Below are positions 57,258-64,000 of a stretch of DNA of 64,000 bases, one piece after another (the first letter of the stretch is position 1; each line of letters opens with the position of its first letter). The stretch is taken from NCBI RefSeq assembly GCF_030409055.1, contig NZ_CP116619.1, positions 3,945,628 to 4,009,627 of the forward strand, in the 5' to 3' direction. This DNA is from Trichocoleus desertorum NBK24 (GTDB taxonomy: Bacteria > Cyanobacteriota > Cyanobacteriia > FACHB-46). The position numbers and the translations under genes were made by a program. The notes under the pieces were generated by a model that was not told the origin of the DNA, did not search any database, and worked only from the letters and a program-made list of their open reading frames with translations.

Positions 57258-57284
57258 GGGTAGGTCTTGTACCTGCCCTTTTTT
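57258..57284 (+). terminator. Intrinsic terminator of gyrA
   Basis: GGGTAGGT pairs with ACCTGCCC (one G-T pair, 5-nt loop), followed by six T residues. It lies about 40 nt after the gyrA stop, before the convergent tsaE. Confidence 0.85.
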
Positions 57285-57312
57285 CTTGCCGCTTTTTGTT
57301 AGTAAGATTTTG

Positions 57313-57840
57313 TCAACCTACCGCTAAATTTTGCAGGAAATCTAAGTCAAACCCGCCTACACCAACTAACTCAACGTAGCGTCCAGAAACTGGTTGAGGG
57401 GCGATTGCTTCGTCCCCCGCTTGGTCGCCTCCAGCCTCGCCTTGATAGCGCAAATGCACCTGCAAGTAAGATTCTGGCAAATAAGGCAATCGTTCGGCCC
57501 ACTCGATCGCCATAATGCCCAAAGGGTAATCGATTCCCTCCCAATAACTCTCTAAATTGAGGGGCGCAACTTCGGTAGGCTGCAAGCGGTACAAGTCCAG
57601 GTGGTAGAGTGGCAACCGACCTTCCATGTACTCATTGATGAGCGTAAAGGTAGGACTATCTATGGTGTCTGCAATGCCTAAACCTACCCCCAAGCCTTGA
57701 ACTAAAGTAGTTTTGCCACTGCCCAAATCGCCTTCTAGCAGGAGGGTACTACCAGCAGGTAAGGCTTGCCCCAACGTCAAGCCAAGCGATCGCGTAGCGG
57801 CGGCATCTGGAAGGACGAATGTAAGAAACTCAACTGCCAT
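57313..57840 (-). CDS. tsaE: tRNA threonylcarbamoyladenosine biosynthesis ATPase TsaE
   Basis: TsaE is the ATPase that regenerates the TsaBD complex making t6A37 on ANN-decoding tRNAs. The product has Walker A LLLEGDLGSGKTTLVQGLG and IDSPTFTLINEY, then YHLDLYRL and IEWAERLPYLP, all classic TsaE motifs. The frame opens at 57966, but the ATG at 57840 gives MAVEFLTFVLPDAAATRS and a 175-residue protein; I prefer it. It starts 25 nt after the YvcK/CofD-type gene on the same strand. tsaB and tsaD are not in the window. Confidence 0.92.
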   Translation of the reverse strand: MAVEFLTFVLPDAAATRSLGLTLGQALPAGSTLLLEGDLGSGKTTLVQGLGVGLGIADTIDSPTFTLINEYMEGRLPLYHLDLYRLQPTEVAPLNLESYWEGIDYPLGIMAIEWAERLPYLPESYLQVHLRYQGEAGGDQAGDEAIAPQPVSGRYVELVGVGGFDLDFLQNLAVG

Positions 57841-57865
57841 GACGGACGAGCAAATTGCAAAAGCG

Positions 57866-59233
57866 CTACAAACTGTGAGTGCGAGTGTACCAGCGAAACA
57901 GAATTTGAGCCAAGCGTTGAGAATTGTGCCGCACGAGTCCGGTGCGTTCATCTTCGTCCATGACATTAGCTAGGACAATCCGGCAGCCTAGCATTTTTAC
58001 GGTTTGGCGATCGAGTTCCACTGGCTCAGAATCTTCCTGAGCATAGCGAATCAAGGCGTTGGCCGAGGGGATTTTGCTCTGTACCAGCACCGCGTCAAAC
58101 AGCCGTTGCCCACAAGCCGCATCGATCGCCTGAATGTGATCCGCTACGCTGTAGCCTTGGGTTTCTCCCGGTTGCGTCATAATATTGCAGACGTAAATGC
58201 GGGGTACCTTGCGTTGTGCGATCGCGTCGGCAATTTCGGGGACTAGCAAATTGGGAATAACGCTGGTATAAAGGCTACCGGGTCCAATAATGATGTAGTC
58301 TGCTTCCCGAATGGCTTGTAACACACGGGGTAAAGCGGGGGGATTTTCTGGAGTACAACCAATTTTGACGATGCTGCCTTGGGCGGCGGTAATGCTAGAT
58401 TCGCCCTCAATCCGACGACCATCGGCTAACTCGGCCCATAGGCGCACATCACTCAGCGTCGCGGGTAAAACTCGACCCCGTACCGCTAAAACTTCAGAAC
58501 TGGCGGCGATCGCTTGCTCCAAGTTCCCCGTGATGTCATTCATTGCCGTTAAGAACAAGTTGCCAAAGCTGTGTCCTGTCAGCCCATCGCCAGCCCGAAA
58601 CCGATACTGAAACAACTCCGTAACCAATCTCTCTTCGTCAGCTAAAGCAGCGAGACAGTTGCGAATATCTCCGGGAGGCAACACCCCAATTTCACGACGC
58701 AACCGTCCGGAAGAACCCCCATCATCGGCTACAGTCACGATCGCAGTGATGTTGGCACTGTAGGTTTTCATGCCCCGCAGCAAAGTAGAGAGGCCCGTGC
58801 CACCCCCCACCGTGACAATTTTTGGCCCGCGATTGAGACGACGGTGATTGAGCAGCACATCGACTAACTCTTCATCGCCTTCGGGCATCAGCACCTCGGT
58901 GATCGAACCGAGCGTTCGGGTTTGCCCCCACAAAATTAGCAATATGCCAAAAATGATGACCAACGGCCCGCTAATGTAGCTAGGAATAATTTCTGTAATA
59001 AATTCTAGAAAGTTCTGGACTAGCTGAATCAGGGTAAAAACTGGGGTTAGCTTAACCCAGATGGCTAGGCCCAAGCTGGTTAGGAGAACCCCTCCGGCAC
59101 TCAGCAGTAACCAGCGTTTAACAAATAATCCAGGTGCTAACCACTTGAACCAGCGGCTAACTCGCAAAGGCGTGCGCTGGCGAGATTCCTGCGTCAGGGC
59201 ATTTAGGGCTTGCTTTAATAAACCAATTGTCAT
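57866..59233 (-). CDS. YvcK/CofD-family protein with N-terminal membrane anchor
   Basis: The C-terminal two-thirds match the YvcK (gluconeogenesis factor)/CofD family: [19 protein letters not shown] near residue 139, [19 protein letters not shown] and [14 protein letters not shown] bind a nucleotide sugar or phosphate. In Bacillus YvcK is required for cell shape on gluconeogenic carbon and binds UDP-GlcNAc. Unlike Bacillus YvcK, this protein has an N-terminal ~110-residue extension with two TM helices (near 38-58 and 88-105), common in cyanobacterial members. It is not CofD proper, since cofactor F420 genes are absent. 455 residues. It leads an operon-like pair with tsaE. Confidence 0.86.
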   Translation of the reverse strand: MTIGLLKQALNALTQESRQRTPLRVSRWFKWLAPGLFVKRWLLLSAGGVLLTSLGLAIWVKLTPVFTLIQLVQNFLEFITEIIPSYISGPLVIIFGILLILWGQTRTLGSITEVLMPEGDEELVDVLLNHRRLNRGPKIVTVGGGTGLSTLLRGMKTYSANITAIVTVADDGGSSGRLRREIGVLPPGDIRNCLAALADEERLVTELFQYRFRAGDGLTGHSFGNLFLTAMNDITGNLEQAIAASSEVLAVRGRVLPATLSDVRLWAELADGRRIEGESSITAAQGSIVKIGCTPENPPALPRVLQAIREADYIIIGPGSLYTSVIPNLLVPEIADAIAQRKVPRIYVCNIMTQPGETQGYSVADHIQAIDAACGQRLFDAVLVQSKIPSANALIRYAQEDSEPVELDRQTVKMLGCRIVLANVMDEDERTGLVRHNSQRLAQILFRWYTRTHSL

Positions 59234-59715
59234 TGCTGAGCGAGGAGGTAAAACATCTGGATAGGTAAATATGCAGCAACCGCTTCTGACTCTAACAGCA
59301 CAACTACACTTCTAAAAGCGATTTGACTGTAGGGGAGTCCCGAAAGTTGCTACTTTGTCTTTAAGAATGAGCCTTCAGAATTGGGTGCCCTTAGGTAGAA
59401 CAAATTTGGTCGATGCTATTTCGCTCTAAGTAATACTGACGTGAGCCAGCATCAACTTGTAAACTCATATCGTTACTGCCTATCTTAGAGGCTGAAATTG
59501 CAAGACAGAGCTGTCGTCCGTGAATTGCTGTTGATCAGGCACCAGCATGGGATCTGAGGTTTATAGGCGCTTGATCTAAATGAAAGCGATCGCCCGAAGT
59601 TGGCTACAGTAGGAATCTGGATTACTTAAACTGAGCTTGAAGTTAAAAGTACAAACTGAGACATAGGTTTGACAAAAGTTGCTAAATTCCCTGACAAAAC
59701 TTCCACGGACATCCT
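59234..59715. other. Divergent spacer of about 480 bp
   Basis: It separates the YvcK-family gene from the MlaF-like ATPase gene and must hold both promoters. One HIP1 site lies near 59587. No ORF, RNA gene or hairpin terminator was recognised. Confidence 0.45.
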
Positions 59716-60546
59716 ATGGCTGAGCCACTGACAGAACCTAAAGACCTTGCTAATCGGAACTCTATGGCTGAGCCACTGATTGAACTGAAAGGAGTGTCTA
59801 AAACATTTGGCAACAATGTGGTGTTGGATAATGCCGATCTAACCATTCATCGCGGAGAAGCCCTAGCCATTATTGGCCCTTCCGGAACTGGCAAGTCAAC
59901 GATTTTGCGGATTATTGCGGGCCTGTTGGCACCGGATGCAGGTGAAGTTTACGTGCAAGGACAACGACGGCAAGGATTGATTGAAGACAGTGCTGACCCG
60001 ATTGGAATTGGCATGGTATTTCAGCAAGCCGCTTTGTTCGACTCCCTAACGGTGGCAGAGAATGTGGGTTTCTTGCTGTACGAGCATTCCAATTTATCGC
60101 GACGACGTATTCGAGAACTGGTCAATCAAAAATTGGAAATGGTGGGCTTAGCTGGGATTGGCGATCGCTTACCTGCCGAGCTTTCTGGAGGGATGCGCAA
60201 ACGGGTGAGTTTTGCTCGTGCCATTATGGCAAATCCAGACAATCCAGATGGCTCCCCAGAAGTCCTCCTCTACGACGAACCCACCGCAGGACTAGACCCG
60301 ATCGCCTCGACAGTGATTGAAGATTTGGTGCGGCAACTACAGAGCGTACAAGGTGGCTGTAGCTCCTACGCTATGGTGACCCACCAAGATAGTACAATTC
60401 GCCGAACTGCCGATCGGATTGTGTTTCTTTACCAAGGTAAAGTGCAGTGGCAAGGCACAGTCAATGATATTGATACTACAGATCACCCTTTAGTTCGACA
60501 ATTTTTTAGTGGCAGTGTAGAAGGGCCGATCCAGGTAATTGGTTAA
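59716..60546 (+). CDS. ABC transporter ATPase, MlaF-like
   Basis: ATPase of the Mla/MCE family of lipid transporters. Walker A GPSGTGKSTILRIIAG, Q-loop MVFQQAALFD, signature LSGGMRKRVSFARAIM, and Walker B EVLLYDEPTAGLDP are all present. Two in-frame starts exist: ATG 59716 and ATG 59764. Both begin with the same 16 bases (ATGGCTGAGCCACTGA), so the first 48 bp look like a local duplication; the protein reads MAEPLTEPKDL... then MAEPLIELKG. The shorter form is the normal family length. The MlaD-like gene follows by 63 nt; an mlaE permease is not adjacent. Confidence 0.9.
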   Translation: MAEPLTEPKDLANRNSMAEPLIELKGVSKTFGNNVVLDNADLTIHRGEALAIIGPSGTGKSTILRIIAGLLAPDAGEVYVQGQRRQGLIEDSADPIGIGMVFQQAALFDSLTVAENVGFLLYEHSNLSRRRIRELVNQKLEMVGLAGIGDRLPAELSGGMRKRVSFARAIMANPDNPDGSPEVLLYDEPTAGLDPIASTVIEDLVRQLQSVQGGCSSYAMVTHQDSTIRRTADRIVFLYQGKVQWQGTVNDIDTTDHPLVRQFFSGSVEGPIQVIG

Positions 60547-60609
60547 GTGTTTTTCCTGGAAACACTGAGTTCTACGCCCATTTGACGAAGTACCAACGAG
60601 GCACAAGGC

Positions 60610-61920
60610 ATGCGCACCAGAACCGTTCGAGAAGGCTCAGTCGGCTTACTAATTTTGTTAGGTCTGGGTCTATTTGGAGCGTTGATTCTTTGGCTCCGAG
60701 GTCTCAGTGTGGGAAATCGTACTTACCAGGTTATTGTCGAATTTACCAATGTAGCTGGGTTGCAGGAAGGAGCCCCAGTCAGGTATCGAGGCGTGGTGAT
60801 TGGTAAAATCGAAGCAGTGCGGCCAGGACCTAACGGTGTAGATGTTTTCTTGCAGATTTCCTCGTCCGATTTTGTCATTCCTAGCGATGTGATTGTCGAG
60901 GCGAATCAATCTGGTTTGATTAGCGAAACGTCGATTGATATTACGCCGCGTAAAATTTTACCCCAAGGAGCGATCGCGGCTAGACCCTTAGCTGCCAACT
61001 GCGATCCAGCCGTGATCGTCTGCGATGGCTCTCGGCTCAAAGGTCAAATTGGCATTAGCGTGGATGAACTAATTCGTGCCAGCATCAAGTTCGCTGACCT
61101 GTATAGTGATCCTACTTTTTTTACCAATGTCAACGCTGCTGCTAAAAATACTGCGGAGGCGGCGGCGGCAGTGTCGCAGTTATCTAAAGAAGTGGCAGTT
61201 CTTAGCAAATCAACTCAAACAAACTTAAATACGGTTTCTGCTTCGGCAGTTACTACGGCTGCTGCCCTCAGCGAGGCAGCTACCCAGGTGGGTCTAACGG
61301 CCAATCAAGTCAGCGGCTTAGTGGCTAGCAATCGCAACACCCTAGCTGAAACTTTAAACACCATTCAGCAGACTAGTGAACAACTTCAAACAACGGTGCA
61401 GGGCTTTAGCCCAGTCTTGAGCCGATTTGAGCAAAGCACTCTGCTGAATAATTTGGAAGCCCTCTCGTTGAATGCTATCCAAGCTTCTGCCAACTTGCGG
61501 GATGTCTCTCAGTCGCTCAACAATCCTACGAATGTCCTTGTGTTGCAGCAAACTCTAGATTCAGCACGAGCGACCTTTCAGAATGCTCAAAAAATCACCG
61601 CTGATCTGGATGAATTGACCGGAGATCCAGCCTTCCGTAACAATCTGCGCAACTTAATTAATGGGCTGAGTGGCTTAGTTTCTTCCACAGAACAATTGCA
61701 ACGGCAAGCCCAACTCGCTCAGGTGTTAGCGCCCCTTTCCACCTCAGTGCCTGCTTCAGATCAGCAAAGCCAGGAAGCTGTGACGCCCGCTTCTAGTGAA
61801 CTTGAGGCCGATCTGAGGCGACTGATTGAAACGCCAGCTACCCCTCAAGAAACAGCCAAAGCCTTAGAGCAGGTTGTCAGCCCCTTAGTGGCTCCCAAGG
61901 GGGAACAGAAGGCACCGTGA
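60610..61920 (+). CDS. MlaD-like MCE-domain protein
   Basis: Single N-terminal TM helix (about residues 10-32) and one MCE domain (VIVEFTNVAGLQEGAPVRYRGVVIGKIE) near 38-120, then a long Ala/Gln/Thr-rich helical coiled region to residue ~400, as in cyanobacterial and plastid (TGD2-like) members. MCE proteins form hexameric rings that move lipids between membranes; with the ATPase before it, this is part of a phospholipid import/maintenance system. 436 residues. Its stop overlaps the GTG start of the next gene by four bases (GTGA), so the three genes are probably translated from one mRNA. Confidence 0.9.
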   Translation: MRTRTVREGSVGLLILLGLGLFGALILWLRGLSVGNRTYQVIVEFTNVAGLQEGAPVRYRGVVIGKIEAVRPGPNGVDVFLQISSSDFVIPSDVIVEANQSGLISETSIDITPRKILPQGAIAARPLAANCDPAVIVCDGSRLKGQIGISVDELIRASIKFADLYSDPTFFTNVNAAAKNTAEAAAAVSQLSKEVAVLSKSTQTNLNTVSASAVTTAAALSEAATQVGLTANQVSGLVASNRNTLAETLNTIQQTSEQLQTTVQGFSPVLSRFEQSTLLNNLEALSLNAIQASANLRDVSQSLNNPTNVLVLQQTLDSARATFQNAQKITADLDELTGDPAFRNNLRNLINGLSGLVSSTEQLQRQAQLAQVLAPLSTSVPASDQQSQEAVTPASSELEADLRRLIETPATPQETAKALEQVVSPLVAPKGEQKAP

Positions 61921-62609
61921 CTCAGCCAGGAATTTGGGTGGCCTTCACTTCGGGGGTAATGGCCTTTATCGCAACGAATCTTGATGATCTTTTGTTGCTA
62001 ACCTTGTTTTTCTCGCAGGTTAACTCAACCTTCCGGAAGCGTCATGTGGTCATAGGGCAGTACCTAGGCTTTATGGTGCTCATTGTGGCGAGCTTGCCAG
62101 GGTTTTTAGGTGGCTTGGTGATTTCTTCTGCCTGGGTGGGGCTGCTAGGACTGGTTCCGATCGCCTTGGGGATCAACCAATTATGGCATCGTGAATCCGC
62201 AACGAGTGATGGGCAGGCTATCCACCTGGTTAGTGATAGCTCGGCTAGTGGCTCTCCGGCTGCATCCCCTCAAGTAGCGGCTTCTACCGATTGGCGGAGT
62301 TTTTTTAATCCCAAAATTTACGCAGTTGCAGTCACCACGATTGCGAATGGGGGTGACAACATTGGCATCTATGTCCCCTTATTTGCCAGTAGCGATCGCC
62401 ACGGTTTGGGGATCATACTTTTAGTCTTTTTGGGGCTAGTAGGACTTTGGTGTTTGATCGCACAACAGTTAACTCGTCACCCTTCAGTCATCCAATTAAT
62501 TACCCGTTATGGTAATACATTTGTTCCAATTATTTTGATTTGCTTAGGTGTTTTTATCATGTTTGAAAGAGGGACTTTTAACTTGTTTTTCCCATCTTTA
62601 GGTAGCTGA
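61917..62609 (+). CDS. CadD-like cation (cadmium) resistance transporter
   Basis: A 230-residue membrane protein with six hydrophobic helices. The duplicated motifs FIATNLDDLLLLTLFF and VTTIANGGDNIGIYVPLF are characteristic of the CadD/cadmium-resistance family, with Asp/Asn pairs in the membrane. GTG start overlapping the MlaD stop. Cyanobacterial members are widespread and their real substrate is not established; cadmium export is only the family label. Co-transcription with lipid transport genes suggests an envelope-homeostasis setting. Confidence 0.82.
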   Translation: MTQPGIWVAFTSGVMAFIATNLDDLLLLTLFFSQVNSTFRKRHVVIGQYLGFMVLIVASLPGFLGGLVISSAWVGLLGLVPIALGINQLWHRESATSDGQAIHLVSDSSASGSPAASPQVAASTDWRSFFNPKIYAVAVTTIANGGDNIGIYVPLFASSDRHGLGIILLVFLGLVGLWCLIAQQLTRHPSVIQLITRYGNTFVPIILICLGVFIMFERGTFNLFFPSLGS

Positions 62610-62668
62610 TCAGCAGGTGGCTAATCAGCAGTATGAATCAGCCGTTGCTTAGCAGCCAAACTCAGCTA

Positions 62669-62962
62669 TTAACTCCAATCATCTCGTTGGGAGCCACGAC
62701 CCTTATAAACCTGAGCCGCAGCATGAATGTCTCTGGTTTTGGCAAATAACTCTTCCTCGCTTAGTTGCCACTGGGCCAGAGCTTTGTCGAGGTCTGCCTG
62801 AATATCCCGTGCGCCGGGAAAGCCTTTGTAGCGAATGCGTAGCCGTGCTAGCTCAACCAAGTTATAGTCACTGGCTTCTGCTTCGATTAAGCCACTAATG
62901 ACTTGGCGATCGCGACTCCATAGGGGGTGTTGCTGGTCTTTGCTTTCTGAGTTGGCGGCCAT
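62669..62962 (-). CDS. DUF3288 family protein
   Basis: The product reads MAANSESKDQQHPLWSRDRQ from ATG 62962 and has YNLVELARLRIRYKGFPGAR and DLDKALAQWQLSEEELFAKT, matching DUF3288, a small soluble cyanobacteria-specific family of unknown function. The frame extends to 63037, but the shorter form (97 residues) fits family length. It converges with the CadD-like gene, stop to stop within 60 bp. Confidence 0.82.
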   Translation of the reverse strand: MAANSESKDQQHPLWSRDRQVISGLIEAEASDYNLVELARLRIRYKGFPGARDIQADLDKALAQWQLSEEELFAKTRDIHAAAQVYKGRGSQRDDWS

Positions 62963-63390
62963 AAGATTAGGGTGGATTCGCAGGACTGTAGTCGTTATTT
63001 CAAAAAAATCTTCCTTTAGATTTATTTGAAATTCCAATTAGATAGTAGACTGAGCAATTGCATATTTATACTTCGTAATTTTATTGATTCTAGAAGCCAA
63101 ACTGGAAAGTAAGGAAAACTTAGGGAAAACTAAAACCGTTAGGGTGAATTGAGTGGAAGTAATGGGGCTAAGATAACAGCAATTCTGCTGTGCGGCCCTC
63201 GCTGAAGACTCTACTAAAAACCTGTCCACAGCCTCAGAGAATATCTAGTTGTCAACACTGAGTGAAGGTGCGAACAGGTCTTAAGAGGTCCGTAGAGTTC
63301 GGATGGCTGATGAGTGTGGGTGTATGAATTTAATTTGGCGGCACAAAACTACTCAAACTTTGCCGCGTTGCTGCTTTAGGAGTGAGGTCT
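62963..63390. other. Divergent spacer of about 430 bp
   Basis: Non-coding stretch between DUF3288 and the last gene. A 63-codon minus-strand ORF at 63038-63229 lacks a ribosome site and protein-like composition, and I do not count it. No RNA gene or terminator was recognised. Confidence 0.45.
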
Positions 63391-63945
63391 ATGGCTGTTG
63401 GTCTAAAATCTAGAATTCCCCCTCGACGTTTGCCCCCCAGTCAACTGAGTCAAACGAGTCAAATTAATCAAACCGTAATTTATCCAAGTGGCGCGAAAGT
63501 CACTCCGATTACAAAACTACAGCCAACCATTGTTCCTCGTCGGGGCCAGTCTCCTAACGTTAAGCGCTTACCCAACAATCGCCAGTTACCTCTATGGTTG
63601 CGATCGCTCATTGGAGCCCAGCGTAGTTTGTCAATTTTGACTGGGACGCTCTCCATTGCTGTGCTCTCTGTTTATGGTCAGACGGTGTACTCGCAGCAGC
63701 TATGGAGCCAGGAGTACCGCAAACTAGAAAACTTGCAGCGCAATGAGCGCCAATTGACAGCAGCCAGCGAAGTACTGAAGAATCAAATTGCCCAACAAGC
63801 AGAAACTTCTAGAGCAGGACTGGTGCCTTCTAATCCAGCAAATACAATTTTTCTGCAACCTGCGCCTCAGCGTCCTGCCCCTGTTGCTACGCCGATTGCG
63901 CCACAGGACGCAAAACCTACCGCATTTTCGCCGCTGGGCTATTAG
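63391..63945 (+). CDS. Single-pass membrane protein with FtsL-like topology
   Basis: ATG at 63391 with TTAGGAGTGAGG just upstream. The 184-residue product has a basic, Pro/Gln-rich cytoplasmic N-terminus (~70 residues), one TM helix around residues 78-97 (LSILTGTLSIAVLSVYGQTV), then a coiled-coil stretch (LWSQEYRKLENLQRNERQLT, LKNQIAQQAE) and a Pro-rich tail. This short-cytoplasm/TM/coiled-coil plan is that of FtsL/DivIC-type divisome proteins. In several cyanobacteria I recall such a gene directly upstream of ftsI; the window ends before that can be checked. The function is an inference from topology. Confidence 0.72.
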   Translation: MAVGLKSRIPPRRLPPSQLSQTSQINQTVIYPSGAKVTPITKLQPTIVPRRGQSPNVKRLPNNRQLPLWLRSLIGAQRSLSILTGTLSIAVLSVYGQTVYSQQLWSQEYRKLENLQRNERQLTAASEVLKNQIAQQAETSRAGLVPSNPANTIFLQPAPQRPAPVATPIAPQDAKPTAFSPLGY

Positions 63946-64000
63946 CAGCGATCTGTATCTCATTGCCTGAATCTTGTTGCCTAACTTTGCTGTCCTGCTA

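Noticed and set aside
57866-59233. CofD (2-phospho-L-lactate transferase) for cofactor F420
   Set aside because: The N-terminal membrane anchor, [15 protein letters not shown] motifs and lack of other F420 genes favour the YvcK branch.
63038-63229. 63-codon minus-strand ORF upstream of DUF3288
   Set aside because: No ribosome site and no protein-like pattern; it falls in an AT-rich spacer.

Overview
The window comes from a cyanobacterium, probably a filamentous one. It carries photosystem I psaE and NDH-1 ndhO, a SigF-type group 3 sigma factor, many cyanobacteria-restricted families (DUF3288, DUF3598, DUF6391), and very frequent HIP1 octamers (GCGATCGC) in genes and spacers. Most of it is chromosomal housekeeping. 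The accessory parts are one insertion sequence, two giant repeat-protein genes and a small secreted-protein gene. I saw no rRNA, tRNA, CRISPR array or prophage.

Layout. 1-5.5 kb: partial hemH, an IS element that splits an unknown gene, argJ, gatB. 5.7-10.3 kb: a SlyD-type FKBP isomerase and a large hybrid histidine kinase. 10.9-17.7 kb: a phospho-signalling and protease cluster, with a PP2C phosphatase fused to a zinc ribbon and a probable pseudokinase, a CHAT caspase-like protein with FHA, a hypothetical protein, and a divergent FHA-PrsW intramembrane protease with a small membrane protein. 17.9-18.4 kb: peptide deformylase. 18.7-33.4 kb: two paralogous giant genes (1835 and 2984 codons) made of NPDV repeats, 16 and 28 cadherin-like Ig domains, and a PPC-like C-terminus. 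33.5-40.9 kb: ftsX, DUF3598, a HerA-like ATPase, a soluble GAF histidine kinase, a START-like protein, mtnP. 41.3-49.0 kb: sigF, a PilP-like lipoprotein, DUF6391, psaE, mutM, ndhO, malate dehydrogenase, lnt. 49.3-54.4 kb: an NPDV-metalloprotease-RTX protein, two alpha/beta hydrolases, a histone-deacetylase-fold enzyme. 54.6-64.0 kb: gyrA, tsaE, a YvcK/CofD-family gene, MlaF- and MlaD-like lipid transport genes, a CadD-like transporter, DUF3288, and a protein with FtsL-like topology.

The best candidates for something undescribed are two. The first is the 10.9-17.7 kb cluster, where a phosphatase sits beside two different FHA-tethered proteases, which suggests phosphothreonine-controlled proteolysis. 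The second is the N-terminal NPDV-repeat module shared by the two giant proteins and the RTX metalloprotease; the giants also show recent DNA-level homogenisation (a ~620-bp shared 5' end, and internal repeats of 555 and 558 bp). All functions are inferred from motifs and family knowledge; no database search was run.
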